In this document: in pieces, positions 8,925-17,766 of the stretch
Layout of the letters: each line of letters begins with the position of its first letter
How positions within the stretch are numbered: position 1 is the first letter of the stretch
Origin: Sphingobium sp. YR768
GTDB lineage: Bacteria > Pseudomonadota > Alphaproteobacteria > Sphingomonadales > Sphingomonadaceae
Length of the DNA stretch: 64,000 nt
Assembly: GCF_900111125.1 (NCBI RefSeq)
Contig: NZ_FOGE01000004.1
Coordinates: 1 to 64,000, forward strand
Direction: 5' to 3'
Notes under the pieces: model-generated
Databases searched by the model: none
The model's input: only the letters and a program-made list of their open reading frames with translations
What the model was told of the DNA's origin: nothing
Translations under genes and position numbers: made by a program

Positions 8925-9833
8925 ATGGCGGAGCAAGATCCTCTGGCCGGTACGACCGTGTTCACCGCTGCCGCCCGCGCAGGTAGCTTCACGCTTGCCG
9001 CCCAGCGGCTCGGGATGACGAAATCCGCAGTCGGAAAGGCGATCGCGCGGCTCGAAGCGCGGCTTGGGACAAAGCTCTTTCACCGCACCACCCGGCTGAC
9101 ACGGCTGACGGCAGATGGTGAGGCTTATCTTGCAGCGTGCGTCGCCGCGATCGATGAAATCACCGCCGCGCAGGCAGCGCTGGCGTCTGCCGGTTGCGTC
9201 CTGAGCGGTCGGTTACGGGTAGATATGCCGGTCGCATTCGGGCGCAACGTACTTCTGCCGATTCTTGTCGACATCGCGCGCGAGCACCCTGGCCTCAATC
9301 TCGCCCTGACCTTTACCGATGCGACCAGCGATCTGTTGCAAGAGGATGTCGATCTCGCGATCCGGTTCGGGACGCTCAAAGACAGCAGCCACCTGATCGC
9401 GCGCCATCTCGTCGACCAGGACAGGGTGATTTGCGCGGCACCGGCCTATCTGCTTCAGCATGGCCGCCCCGAGACACTGGCCGACCTGCGCCACCACCGC
9501 TGTATCGTCGGGTCTTCCAACGGACCGCCGCTCGCCTGGATTGTCCGGGAAGGCGGTCAGGAGAAGAAGATCACTCCGCCAGCGACGCACCAGATCAGCG
9601 ACGGTGAAGCGATGGTGGGAGCGGCGGTCGCGGGCCTTGGTCTGTGCCAGGTCCCTGTATCAATGGTGCGGGCTCCTGTGGCACAGGGGATGTTGGAGGT
9701 TGTGCTGACCAGTTTCTCGACGGTGCCGGTCGAGGTTCATGCCGTCTGGCCGCGCCAGGCCCATCTCAGCCCCCGCGTTCGCCACCTCGTTGACCGGCTG
9801 CTGGCAGAAGCGGCGAGCGGGAAGCTGAGTTGA
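8925..9833 (+). CDS. LysR-family transcriptional regulator
   Basis: A 302-residue regulator with an N-terminal winged helix-turn-helix (FTAAARAGSFTLAAQRLGMTKSAVGKAIARLEARLGTKLFHRTTRLTRLT) and a type 2 periplasmic-binding-like effector domain (about 90-295). The ATG at 8925 follows GAGGGG; an upstream TTG would add four residues. LysR proteins usually control the divergent gene, here the quinol monooxygenase set. The FTAAARAGSFT subgroup (AaeR/DsdC-like) often responds to aromatic or electrophilic compounds; the effector here is unknown. Confidence 0.9.
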   Translation: MAEQDPLAGTTVFTAAARAGSFTLAAQRLGMTKSAVGKAIARLEARLGTKLFHRTTRLTRLTADGEAYLAACVAAIDEITAAQAALASAGCVLSGRLRVDMPVAFGRNVLLPILVDIAREHPGLNLALTFTDATSDLLQEDVDLAIRFGTLKDSSHLIARHLVDQDRVICAAPAYLLQHGRPETLADLRHHRCIVGSSNGPPLAWIVREGGQEKKITPPATHQISDGEAMVGAAVAGLGLCQVPVSMVRAPVAQGMLEVVLTSFSTVPVEVHAVWPRQAHLSPRVRHLVDRLLAEAASGKLS

Positions 9834-9941
9834 GACGTTGAGGATGGCTTTATGCGTTTGACCGTCGCGACCTCACTTTACTGAATTCCAAGCCCCCGCT
9901 TCCAAATGGCGGCTTGCGCCGCATGGGCTGCCTAATGGATA

Positions 9942-9949
9942 TTACGTAG
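9942..9949 (+). promoter_or_regulatory. FixJ-like binding motif upstream of PHA synthase
   Basis: TTACGTAG lies 51 bp before the PHA synthase start and matches seven of eight positions of the FixJ consensus GTAMGTAG as recalled. Three similar motifs lie before other units in the same island, which contains fixL and fixJ homologues. Confidence 0.5.
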
Positions 9950-10000
9950 TGCGAGGGGAGTGCCGGGGCGGCATGCCAATGCCAACCCTTCGGAGCATAT

Positions 10001-11752
10001 ATGACAACCTCCAGCCTTTCCCCAGACCCGCTCGACGGGATCGCCCAGACACTCGACCGCGCGGCCGCCGCCTTTGTGGCGCAAGCGATGTCAGGACTGT
10101 CGCCGGTGACGATGACCCAGGCATTCCTGGACTGGGCCGCGCACCTTGCGATTTCGCCAGGCAAACAGTTGCAGCTTGCGAACAAGGCGTGCCGGAAAGT
10201 CGGGCGTATCGCCGACTATTCCGCCCGACGGGCGGACGACGACCGTGCCGATCCTGCGATCGCACCGCTGCCGCAGGATCGGCGCTTCGCGGATCCTGCC
10301 TGGTCCGAACGGCCATTCGACCTGATCTCGCAGGCATTTCTGCTCAACCAACAATGGTGGCATGCGGCAACAACCGGGATCGGCGGAGTCTCGCGCCACC
10401 ATGAGCAGATGGTCAATTTCGCCGCACGCCAACTTCTCGACGTCTTCGCTCCCACCAACTTCCTTGCCACAAACCCGGTGCTTCAGCGCAAGATTGTCGA
10501 GACTGGAGGGCAATGCCTCGTCGAAGGCGCGCGGCATTGGTGGGAGGATGCTCAACGCCTGGCCCGGGGCGAGCCGCCAGTGGGCTCCGAACAGTTTGTT
10601 GTCGGCAAGAGCGTCGCGGCGGCGCCTGGGAAAATTGTCTACCGCAACGAACTGATCGAGCTGATCCAGTATGCGCCAACCACCGAGACCGTGCATCCCG
10701 AGCCGATCCTGATCGTTCCGGCGTGGATCATGAAATACTACATCCTCGACCTTTCCCCTTACAATTCTCTCGTCCGCTGGCTCGTTGACCAGGGACACAC
10801 GGTGTTCATGATCTCCTGGCACAATCCGGGCAGCGAAGATCGAAATCTGGACATGGATGCCTATAGGCGGCTTGGGCCGGTAGCCGCGCTCGACGCCGTT
10901 CAGGCGATCACCGGCTCCGACAAGGTTCATGGCCTGGGCTACTGCCTGGGAGGAACCTTGCTCGCGATTACGGCGGCGGCGATGTCGCGTGATCAGGATG
11001 ACCGCTTGGCCACTCTTACGTTGCTGGCCGCACAGACGGAATTCAGCGAGCCGGGCGAACTCGGCCTCTTCATCGATGAAGCCCAGCTCAACCTGCTCGA
11101 AAATATGATGTGGAGCCGTGGCTATCTCGACAGCGGTCAGATGGGCGGCGCCTTCCATATCCTGCGATCCAATGATCTCATCTGGTCCCGTATCCTCGGC
11201 ACTTATCTGATGGGCGAGCGCGAGCCGATGTCTGACCTGATGGCCTGGAACGCCGACGGGACGCGAATGCCCTATGCGATGCACAGCGAGTATCTGCGCC
11301 GGCTTTTCCTCGATGATGACCTCGCCGAGGGGCGGTTCAAGGTCGGAAACCGCACCGTCACCCTGTCAGCACTGCGCCAGCCTCTGTTCGTGGTGGGAAC
11401 GGAACGCGACCACGTCGCGCCCTGGCGCTCGGTCCACAAGATTCATTGGCTCACAAGTGCGGAGATCCGCTTCGTGCTGACCAGCGGCGGCCATAACGCC
11501 GGCATTGTCTCCGAACCTGGCCATGCGCGTCGGCGCTTCCATGTCTCGACACGGCCTCTCGACGGCCCGGCGCTCGATCCGGACGATTGGCTCGATCAGT
11601 CGGAAGCCCAGGATGGGTCATGGTGGCTCGAATGGGGCCGTTGGCTTGGCGCGCATTCGGGCGAGCGCGTCGCACCGCCGGGCATGGGACAAGCGGACGG
11701 CGTTTATCGGCCGCTTTGCGATGCGCCTGGTCATTATGTGATGGAACGCTGA
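10001..11752 (+). CDS. phaC: Class I poly(3-hydroxyalkanoate) synthase
   Basis: Polymerises (R)-3-hydroxyacyl-CoA into storage polyester at the granule surface. This 583-residue protein has the N-terminal PHB-synthase region (QAFLDWAAHLAISPGKQLQLANKA) and an alpha/beta-hydrolase core. The catalytic triad is visible: Cys315 in the modified lipase box GYCLGG, Asp470 in VVGTERDHVAPW and His498 in SGGHNAG. It is first in a tight same-strand set with a MaoC-phosphotransacylase fusion, acetate kinase and an enoyl reductase, with a phasin gene converging. GGAG precedes the ATG. A FixJ-like motif upstream suggests oxygen-controlled expression. Confidence 0.93.
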   Translation: MTTSSLSPDPLDGIAQTLDRAAAAFVAQAMSGLSPVTMTQAFLDWAAHLAISPGKQLQLANKACRKVGRIADYSARRADDDRADPAIAPLPQDRRFADPAWSERPFDLISQAFLLNQQWWHAATTGIGGVSRHHEQMVNFAARQLLDVFAPTNFLATNPVLQRKIVETGGQCLVEGARHWWEDAQRLARGEPPVGSEQFVVGKSVAAAPGKIVYRNELIELIQYAPTTETVHPEPILIVPAWIMKYYILDLSPYNSLVRWLVDQGHTVFMISWHNPGSEDRNLDMDAYRRLGPVAALDAVQAITGSDKVHGLGYCLGGTLLAITAAAMSRDQDDRLATLTLLAAQTEFSEPGELGLFIDEAQLNLLENMMWSRGYLDSGQMGGAFHILRSNDLIWSRILGTYLMGEREPMSDLMAWNADGTRMPYAMHSEYLRRLFLDDDLAEGRFKVGNRTVTLSALRQPLFVVGTERDHVAPWRSVHKIHWLTSAEIRFVLTSGGHNAGIVSEPGHARRRFHVSTRPLDGPALDPDDWLDQSEAQDGSWWLEWGRWLGAHSGERVAPPGMGQADGVYRPLCDAPGHYVMER

Positions 11753-11753
11753 G

Positions 11754-13175
11754 ATGAGCAGCCCCGAAATGATCGAGAACCGCACCTTCGACGAGATCGC
11801 GGTGGGTGACAGCGCCAGTATCACGCGGATACTGAGCGAGCGTGATATTCAGCTTTTCGCGTTGGTCTCGGGCGACGTAAATCCGGCCCATCTCGATGCC
11901 GAGTTCGCCGCTGGCGACCTGTTCGGCCGTGTGATCGCTCATGGTTTGTGGGGCGGCGGCCTGATCTCGGCTGTGCTCGGCACCGAGCTTCCCGGCCCGG
12001 GCACGATCTATCTCAGCCAGAGTTTGCGGTTCCGCCGACCTGTGGGGCTTGGCGACACAATCACCGCATCCGTTACGGTCAAGGAGAAGCGTCCGGGGCA
12101 TGAGGTGATCCTGTTCGACTGCCGCTGCGTCAATCAGCAGGGCGAAGACGTCATCACCGGCGAAGCCGAGGTGCGAGCGCCGACCGAGAAGGTGCGCCGT
12201 CCGCGCATCGCGCTCCCCGACGTCCAGATCTCGGATCATGACGGCTATCGCAGGCTCATCGAACAGACGGCTGGCGGCGATCCGGTGCTGACCGCCGTCG
12301 TCCATCCTTGCAGCCCGGCGGCCATTACGGCTGCTGCCAACGCCGCCAAAGCCGGTCTTATTCTTCCCCTGCTCATCGGCCCGGAGGCCCGGATCCGCAA
12401 GTCGGCCGAGGATGCCGGCCAGGACATCTCCGCGTTCCGGGTCGTTGACACGCTTCACAGTCATGCCGCTGCGGCCCGCGCGGTGGAGTTGGTGCGGTCG
12501 GGCGAGGCGGGACTGATTATGAAGGGATCGCTGCATACCGATGAGCTGATGGGCGCCGTGGTCCCCTCGGCGACGGGCCTTCGGACCGAACGCCGGGTCA
12601 GCCATGCCTATGTCATGGACGTGCCTGGCCATCCGACGCCGCTCATCATTACCGATGCCGCGATTAACATCGAGCCGAGCCTTGAGGACAAGGCAGACAT
12701 CATCCGCAACGCGATCGATTTGGCGCATGTGATCGGTATCGAGGAGCCAAAGGTCGCGATCCTCTCCGCTGTGGAAACGGTGAACCCGGCAATCCGCTCG
12801 ACCCTGGAGGCCGCTGCGCTCTGCAAAATGGCCGATCGCGGCCAGATCAGCGGCGGCATCCTCGACGGCCCCCTCGCCTTCGATAATGCGATCAGCGAGA
12901 AGGCAGCCAAGGAAAAGGGCATTGTCTCGCTCGTCGCCGGTCGCGCCGAGATCCTCGTCGTTCCCAATCTGGAAGCAGGCAATATGCTCGCGAAGCAGCT
13001 TACGTTTCTCGGCGGAGCTGATGCGGCCGGAGTGGTGCTGGGCGCACGGGTTCCCATCATCCTCACGAGCCGAGCGGATTCTCTTCGCACGAGCCTCGCT
13101 TCCTGCGCCGTCGCCGTGCTTCTAGCGCGCGCCGCAACGAAAGCGTCGCCCGGTCCTCTGGTCCGGCCCTCGTGA
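11754..13175 (+). CDS. MaoC hydratase - phosphate acyltransferase fusion
   Basis: A two-domain 473-residue enzyme. Residues about 1-150 are a MaoC hot-dog domain with SGDVNPAHLD and a following AHGLW, as in (R)-specific enoyl-CoA hydratases. Residues about 165-465 are a phosphate acetyl/butyryltransferase domain (LILPLLIGPEARIRKSAEDAG, LIMKGSLHTDELMGAV, KVAILSAVETVNPAIRSTLEA, GGILDGPLAFDNAIS). It can be expected to exchange acyl-CoA and acyl phosphate, with the hydratase domain giving (R)-3-hydroxyacyl-CoA. It starts just after phaC and overlaps the acetate kinase start. The acyl chain length used is unknown. Confidence 0.88.
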   Translation: MSSPEMIENRTFDEIAVGDSASITRILSERDIQLFALVSGDVNPAHLDAEFAAGDLFGRVIAHGLWGGGLISAVLGTELPGPGTIYLSQSLRFRRPVGLGDTITASVTVKEKRPGHEVILFDCRCVNQQGEDVITGEAEVRAPTEKVRRPRIALPDVQISDHDGYRRLIEQTAGGDPVLTAVVHPCSPAAITAAANAAKAGLILPLLIGPEARIRKSAEDAGQDISAFRVVDTLHSHAAAARAVELVRSGEAGLIMKGSLHTDELMGAVVPSATGLRTERRVSHAYVMDVPGHPTPLIITDAAINIEPSLEDKADIIRNAIDLAHVIGIEEPKVAILSAVETVNPAIRSTLEAAALCKMADRGQISGGILDGPLAFDNAISEKAAKEKGIVSLVAGRAEILVVPNLEAGNMLAKQLTFLGGADAAGVVLGARVPIILTSRADSLRTSLASCAVAVLLARAATKASPGPLVRPS

Positions 13176-14368
13176 AGGTCATCGCCACGCTCAACGCGGG
13201 TTCGTCCAGCATCAAGTTCGCGCTCTATGAACTGTTGGCCGATGGCCTGCGCTTCGATGCCGGCGGGAAGATCGAGGAGATCGGCACAGCGCCTCGCCTG
13301 CGTGCCCGCGATGCCCAAGGGGAGGCCATCCTTGAACGTGACTGGCCGCAAGGAAGTGTCCTCTCGCACGAGCATCTGCTGGAAGATCTGTTCGCCTGGG
13401 CCGCCAAACAGCTCGGCGACCGTGAGATCGTCGCCATCGGTCATCGCATCGTCCACGGCGGGAGCGATTTCTATGCGCCTCGACTGATCGATGATCCCCT
13501 GCTCGAAGCATTGGAAGCTCTGGTCCCACTGGCGCCGCTTCATCAGCCCCATAACCTGGCCGCCGTGCGCGCGTTGCGCGCCTTAGCGCCCAATCGGCCA
13601 CAGATCGCCTGCTTCGACACCGCCTTCCATCACCACCTGCCCCCGCTCGCCACGCGCCTGCCCCTGGCCCGTACCTTCCATGACCAGGGCTTGCGGCGGT
13701 ACGGCTTTCACGGATTGTCCTACGAATACATAGCCAGGCGCTTGCTCGATGCCGATCCCCAGCATGCCGGGGGGCGGGTGATCGCGGCGCATCTCGGCAA
13801 CGGCGCCAGCATGTGCGCAATGCGCGAGGGCAAGAGCGTCGATACGACCATGGGCTTCACCGCGCTGGATGGTCTCATGATGGGCACGCGGGCTGGCGCG
13901 CTGGATCCCGGTGTCGTTCTCCATTTGCAGACGCAGATGGGCATGTCGCCGAACGAGGTCGAGACGCTCCTTTACAGGACATCCGGCCTGCTTGGCGTGT
14001 CCGGCATATCGAGCGATATGCGCACGCTCCACGCCAGCGAAGCACCCGAGGCGGCCGAAGCCATCTCGCTGTTCGTGAGACAGGCTGTCCGTCAGGCGGC
14101 GGCGCTGATTCCCTCGCTAGGAGGGCTCGACGGCCTCGTGTTCACAGCCGGCATCGGCGAAAATGATGCCGTCATCCGGGCGCGGATTTGCGAAGGCTTG
14201 TCATGGGCAGGCGTCGCTCTCGATCCAGAGGCCAACAGCGCGAACGCCGCCGTCATCAGCACGCAGGAAAGCAAAGTGCGCGTTCGCGTCATTCCGACGG
14301 ATGAAGAAGCAGTCATTGCCCATCATGTCACCGACCTGATTTCGTCGGAAAGGAGCACATCGAAATGA
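13172..14368 (+). CDS. ackA: Acetate kinase (possibly butyrate/propionate kinase)
   Basis: Transfers phosphate between acyl phosphate and ADP, making ATP from the product of the preceding phosphotransacylase. This 398-residue ASKHA-fold protein has NAGSSSIKFALYEL at the N-terminus, GHRIVHGG, the signature RYGFHGLSYEYI, AHLGNGASM and DTTMGFTALDGLMMGTRAGALDPG. It starts with GTG at 13172, overlapping the previous stop codon, and its own stop overlaps the next start, so translational coupling is likely. In this setting it would recover ATP when respiration is limited while carbon goes to polyester. Confidence 0.93.
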   Translation: MKVIATLNAGSSSIKFALYELLADGLRFDAGGKIEEIGTAPRLRARDAQGEAILERDWPQGSVLSHEHLLEDLFAWAAKQLGDREIVAIGHRIVHGGSDFYAPRLIDDPLLEALEALVPLAPLHQPHNLAAVRALRALAPNRPQIACFDTAFHHHLPPLATRLPLARTFHDQGLRRYGFHGLSYEYIARRLLDADPQHAGGRVIAAHLGNGASMCAMREGKSVDTTMGFTALDGLMMGTRAGALDPGVVLHLQTQMGMSPNEVETLLYRTSGLLGVSGISSDMRTLHASEAPEAAEAISLFVRQAVRQAAALIPSLGGLDGLVFTAGIGENDAVIRARICEGLSWAGVALDPEANSANAAVISTQESKVRVRVIPTDEEAVIAHHVTDLISSERSTSK

Positions 14369-15138
14369 AGCCGCTCGTGGATCTCTCAGGCAAGCGCGGA
14401 CTGGTCGTCGGCATCGCCAACGACAGCAGCATTGCTGCTGGTTGTGCCGAGGCTTTCTCGCGCTGTGGCGCGCGGTTGGCTGCAACCTATCTTAACGAGA
14501 AATCGAAAACCTATGTTGAACCGGTGGCGGAGGCGCTTGCCATCGAGTGGCTGGCGCCTTGCGATGTCCGGCAGCCGGGCGAGCTGGAAGCCTTGTTCGA
14601 GCGGATACGCGATGAATGGGGCGGCCTCGACTTCCTGCTCCATTCGATTGCCTTTGCGCCGCGCGAAGATTTGCACGGGCGGGTCGTCGATTCGTCGGCC
14701 GAAGGTTTCGCGCTGGCGATGGATGTCTCATGTCACAGCTTTCTGCGCATGGCGAAGCTCGCCGAACCTTTGATGGCGGATGGCGGCTGTCTGCTCTGCG
14801 TCACCTTCTATGGTTCGGAGCGCGTCGTCGAGAATTACAATCTCATGGGACCGGTTAAGGCCGCGCTCGAGAGCGCCACGCGTTATGTCGCCGCCGAACT
14901 CGGCTCAAAGGGAATCCGCGCTCATGCGATTTCCCCCGGCCCCATCGCAACCCGGGCCGCCAGCGGCATCGAGCGGTTCGATGAGCTTCTGGACCGCGCT
15001 GCCAGCGCAGCGCCATCGGGACAACTGGTCGACATCACCGATGTGGGCGCTCTGGCGGCGTTCCTCGTCAGCGACGCCGCCCGTCGCATCACCGGGACGA
15101 TCATTCCGGTAGACAGCGGCCAGCATCTTCTGGCGTGA
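14365..15138 (+). CDS. Enoyl-[acyl-carrier-protein] reductase (FabI-like)
   Basis: A 257-residue short-chain dehydrogenase-type protein of the FabI subgroup: the nucleotide-binding start GKRGLVVGIANDSSIAAGCAEAF, then LLHSIAFAPREDL, the catalytic-region Tyr and Lys in NYNLMGPVKAALES, and the C-terminal SPGPIATRAASGI. FabI-type enzymes reduce enoyl-ACP with NAD(P)H. As a second, cluster-associated copy it may serve the storage-lipid or fatty-acid overflow pathway or give biocide tolerance; this is inference. Its start overlaps the kinase stop codon. Confidence 0.85.
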   Translation: MKPLVDLSGKRGLVVGIANDSSIAAGCAEAFSRCGARLAATYLNEKSKTYVEPVAEALAIEWLAPCDVRQPGELEALFERIRDEWGGLDFLLHSIAFAPREDLHGRVVDSSAEGFALAMDVSCHSFLRMAKLAEPLMADGGCLLCVTFYGSERVVENYNLMGPVKAALESATRYVAAELGSKGIRAHAISPGPIATRAASGIERFDELLDRAASAAPSGQLVDITDVGALAAFLVSDAARRITGTIIPVDSGQHLLA

Positions 15139-15167
15139 TGCATCGCCCGCGCGAGCGAGCTGCGCTT

Positions 15168-15593
15168 TCAGGACTTCTTTGCCGTCACGCCCTTATCCGG
15201 GGCCGGAGACGGGGCCACTGACTGAAGCATTGTCAGCCAGGGTTTGAAAAGCGTTTCCGCGGGGAGGTTGGCATCGAGGGTCAACGCCTCGGCCCAGCTC
15301 TTGCGCCAGTCGCCCACCGCTGCCTCCATCTCCTGCGCGGTCGCGATGCGGACAGCCTCGACCTCGGCAAGCATGTCCTGCCAGTGCCCGTTGACGCTGT
15401 TGACCGAGGTTCCCTTGTCGGCAGACAGGCTGCTCGCCAACGCGACACGCGTTTCCTCGCCAATCTCGGCCACTCCCTTGGTGCCAAGTTCGATCAGCTT
15501 CTGACCGCTCTCCCGCCACGTCTCGGCGAGCTTGAGGCCAAGGCGGATATTCGCCTGCGCAAGGGCGACGACGTTTTCGAGGGGCTGTGCCAT
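15168..15593 (-). CDS. Phasin family protein
   Basis: A 141-residue helical protein with phasin features: amphipathic helices (PLENVVALAQANIRLGLKLAETWRESGQKLIELG), an Ala-rich middle and a C-terminal Lys-rich tail. Phasins coat polyhydroxyalkanoate granules and control their size. It converges with the PHA operon (30 bp between stop codons). A GTACGTAG motif lies 82 bp upstream of its start. Confidence 0.8.
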   Translation of the reverse strand: MAQPLENVVALAQANIRLGLKLAETWRESGQKLIELGTKGVAEIGEETRVALASSLSADKGTSVNSVNGHWQDMLAEVEAVRIATAQEMEAAVGDWRKSWAEALTLDANLPAETLFKPWLTMLQSVAPSPAPDKGVTAKKS

Positions 15594-15674
15594 GATGGTC
15601 TCCTGATATGCTGTGTCCTTTCAGACGGGTGGCCGGAGCCTGGCCTTCGCCGACTTCACCGGCCATCGTGGAAT

Positions 15675-15682
15675 GTACGTAG
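15675..15682 (-). promoter_or_regulatory. FixJ-like binding motif between phasin and fixL
   Basis: GTACGTAG, read on the plus strand, fits the recalled FixJ consensus GTAMGTAG exactly. It lies 82 bp before the leftward phasin gene and about 190 bp before fixL, so it could serve either. A weaker copy, TTACGAAG, occurs at about 15693. Confidence 0.5.
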
Positions 15683-15873
15683 CTTGCGATCGCTTACGAA
15701 GCAGCAGCAGGTGGACGTGCAAAGGAAAACGGGCGATTTCATGCTCATCGCCCTTCGCTCCGGAGTGTCATCCCGATCAGCCGCCACCGCCGACGAGCGC
15801 CAAGCGGTTGCGCCGGGTCGCTAAAGGAGACAATCTGTCTCTAATTGTGGCGACGGCAGATGGATGAACTTCA

Positions 15874-17766
15874 GTGGCAGTAAGGCTTTCACCGCAGGCT
15901 TCTCCCGCGTCCCCGGCGCGCGTTGTCATCACGTCGCTGTTGTCGGTCTGCATCGCAACGCTGGCCGCCATCGCTCTTGAACCGTTCCTCGCCGATCGGC
16001 CGACCTGGCTGTTGCTGACAATAGCGGTTCTTGCCTCCGCATGGGCGAGCGGCGTCATGGCGGCAGCAGCCACTGCCTTTGCTTCGGCACTGAGCGGAGT
16101 CTTGCTCGTGGATACGCCGTTTCGCGATGCGGACCGCCTCGTCCATGCGGCGGGATTTGTGACGATCTCACTTGGGATCGTGCTGCTTATGAGGCGGCTT
16201 TCGCACTGGCGCGAAGCAGCGCATGTCCATGAAATCGACGCGGGCGAGAGTTCACGCAAAGCGCAAGAAACGGCCGAAGAACAGGCTTTGCTGATCGACG
16301 GTGCGACCACACTCGCCATCTACATGTTGGATGCGCGGGGACACATCACGATCTGGAACAAGGGCGCGGAACGGATCAAAGGCTGGAAGGAGCAGGAAAT
16401 CCTCGGCCGCAGCGCCGCCGCCTTCTATCCGCATGAGGATGTGGCAAAAGGCAAACCCGAGGCGGACCTTGCCCAGGCCCGCGCGGATGGGCGGTTTCAG
16501 GAAGAGACCTGGCGCTTACGCAAAGACGGGTCAGAGTTTCTTGCCGATGTGACGATAACGGCGCTCCACGACGCTGACGGGCGCTTGCGGGGCTTTGGGA
16601 AGGTCGTCCGGGACATCACTGACGAGAAGGCAGCAGAACGCGCGATCGAGAAGCGCGAAGCACAGCTCAACGCCATTCTGGCGACGGTCCCCGATGCGAT
16701 GGTGACGATCGATGCCGAAGGAACGATGCTCTCGTTCAGCAACGCGGCGCAGCGGATGTTCGGTTACGACGAAAGCGAGGTTCTTGGCAAGAATGTCTCA
16801 ATGCTGATGCCTTCGCCCGACCGCGAAGCGCACGATGGCTATATCACCCAATATCTCAAGACCGGCCAAGCGCATATTATCGGTAGCACGCGGCGCGTAA
16901 TGGGGTGCAGGAAAGACGGCACCCTCGTCCCCCATGAGCTGGCAATCGGTGAAGCCACCGGTGGAGGCGAGCGGGTCTTTACCGGCTTCATGCGCGACCT
17001 CACCGACCAGGAGGCCACAGCGGCTCGCCTCAAGGATCTCCAGTCCGAACTTATCCACGTTTCCCGGGTCAGCGCGATGGGGGCTATGGCCTCGACGCTC
17101 GCCCATGAATTGAATCAGCCCATCACCGCGGTCGTCAACTATGTGCAAATCGCCAACATCCTCTTGGAGTCGCCCGATCCGCAAACCGTCGCCGAAGTGA
17201 GGGACGCGCTGGCCGACGCGGCGGGTGAAGCACTGCGTGCAGGACAGATCGTTCGCCGGTTGCGCGATTTCGTGGCCCGCGGCGAGGTGCAGAAGCAGGT
17301 CCATGATCTGCCGACATTGATTGAGGAAGCATGTTCGCTGGGCTTGGTTGGTCTGAGCGAACATGGCATCACCGTCCGACTTCAGCTCGATCAGGCGGCC
17401 ACGCCAGTGCTCGCCGATCGCATCCAGATCGAGCAGGTCCTGGTCAATCTCATCCGTAACGCCGCCGAGGCGATGGTGGAAAGTCCGACGCGGATCATCA
17501 CCATTGCGAGTGCACTGGGAAGCGCGGGGATGGTGCGTGTCACTATCGCGGATACCGGCCCTGGCCTCGACGAGGGGGTCGCGTCCCAACTCTTCCAGGC
17601 TTTTCTCAGCACCAAGACAGACGGCATGGGCCTGGGGCTTTCGATTTGCCGCACGATCGTCGAAGCGCATGGCGGCAAGATATGGGTGGAATCGTCCGCC
17701 GGTCACGGGACGCGCTTTCATTTCACCTTGATGCACATCATTTCGGAGGAGCGCGATGAGCGATAG
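15874..17766 (+). CDS. fixL: FixL-like oxygen-sensing histidine kinase
   Basis: A 630-residue membrane kinase: an N-terminal DUF4118-type region with about four membrane segments (residues 18-107), PAS1 (about 145-250), PAS2 (about 265-375), a HisKA domain with His411 in AHELNQP, and an ATPase domain with NLIRNAAEA, DTGPGL and GMGLGLSICR. PAS2 carries the FixL haem-pocket pattern: His320 (in EAHDGYI) matches the proximal haem ligand, and the following HIIG and Arg340 match B. japonicum FixL His214 and Arg220 in spacing. The position of Arg206 is Gln326. It starts with GTG and overlaps fixJ, and probably responds to low oxygen. Confidence 0.88.
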   Translation: MAVRLSPQASPASPARVVITSLLSVCIATLAAIALEPFLADRPTWLLLTIAVLASAWASGVMAAAATAFASALSGVLLVDTPFRDADRLVHAAGFVTISLGIVLLMRRLSHWREAAHVHEIDAGESSRKAQETAEEQALLIDGATTLAIYMLDARGHITIWNKGAERIKGWKEQEILGRSAAAFYPHEDVAKGKPEADLAQARADGRFQEETWRLRKDGSEFLADVTITALHDADGRLRGFGKVVRDITDEKAAERAIEKREAQLNAILATVPDAMVTIDAEGTMLSFSNAAQRMFGYDESEVLGKNVSMLMPSPDREAHDGYITQYLKTGQAHIIGSTRRVMGCRKDGTLVPHELAIGEATGGGERVFTGFMRDLTDQEATAARLKDLQSELIHVSRVSAMGAMASTLAHELNQPITAVVNYVQIANILLESPDPQTVAEVRDALADAAGEALRAGQIVRRLRDFVARGEVQKQVHDLPTLIEEACSLGLVGLSEHGITVRLQLDQAATPVLADRIQIEQVLVNLIRNAAEAMVESPTRIITIASALGSAGMVRVTIADTGPGLDEGVASQLFQAFLSTKTDGMGLGLSICRTIVEAHGGKIWVESSAGHGTRFHFTLMHIISEERDER

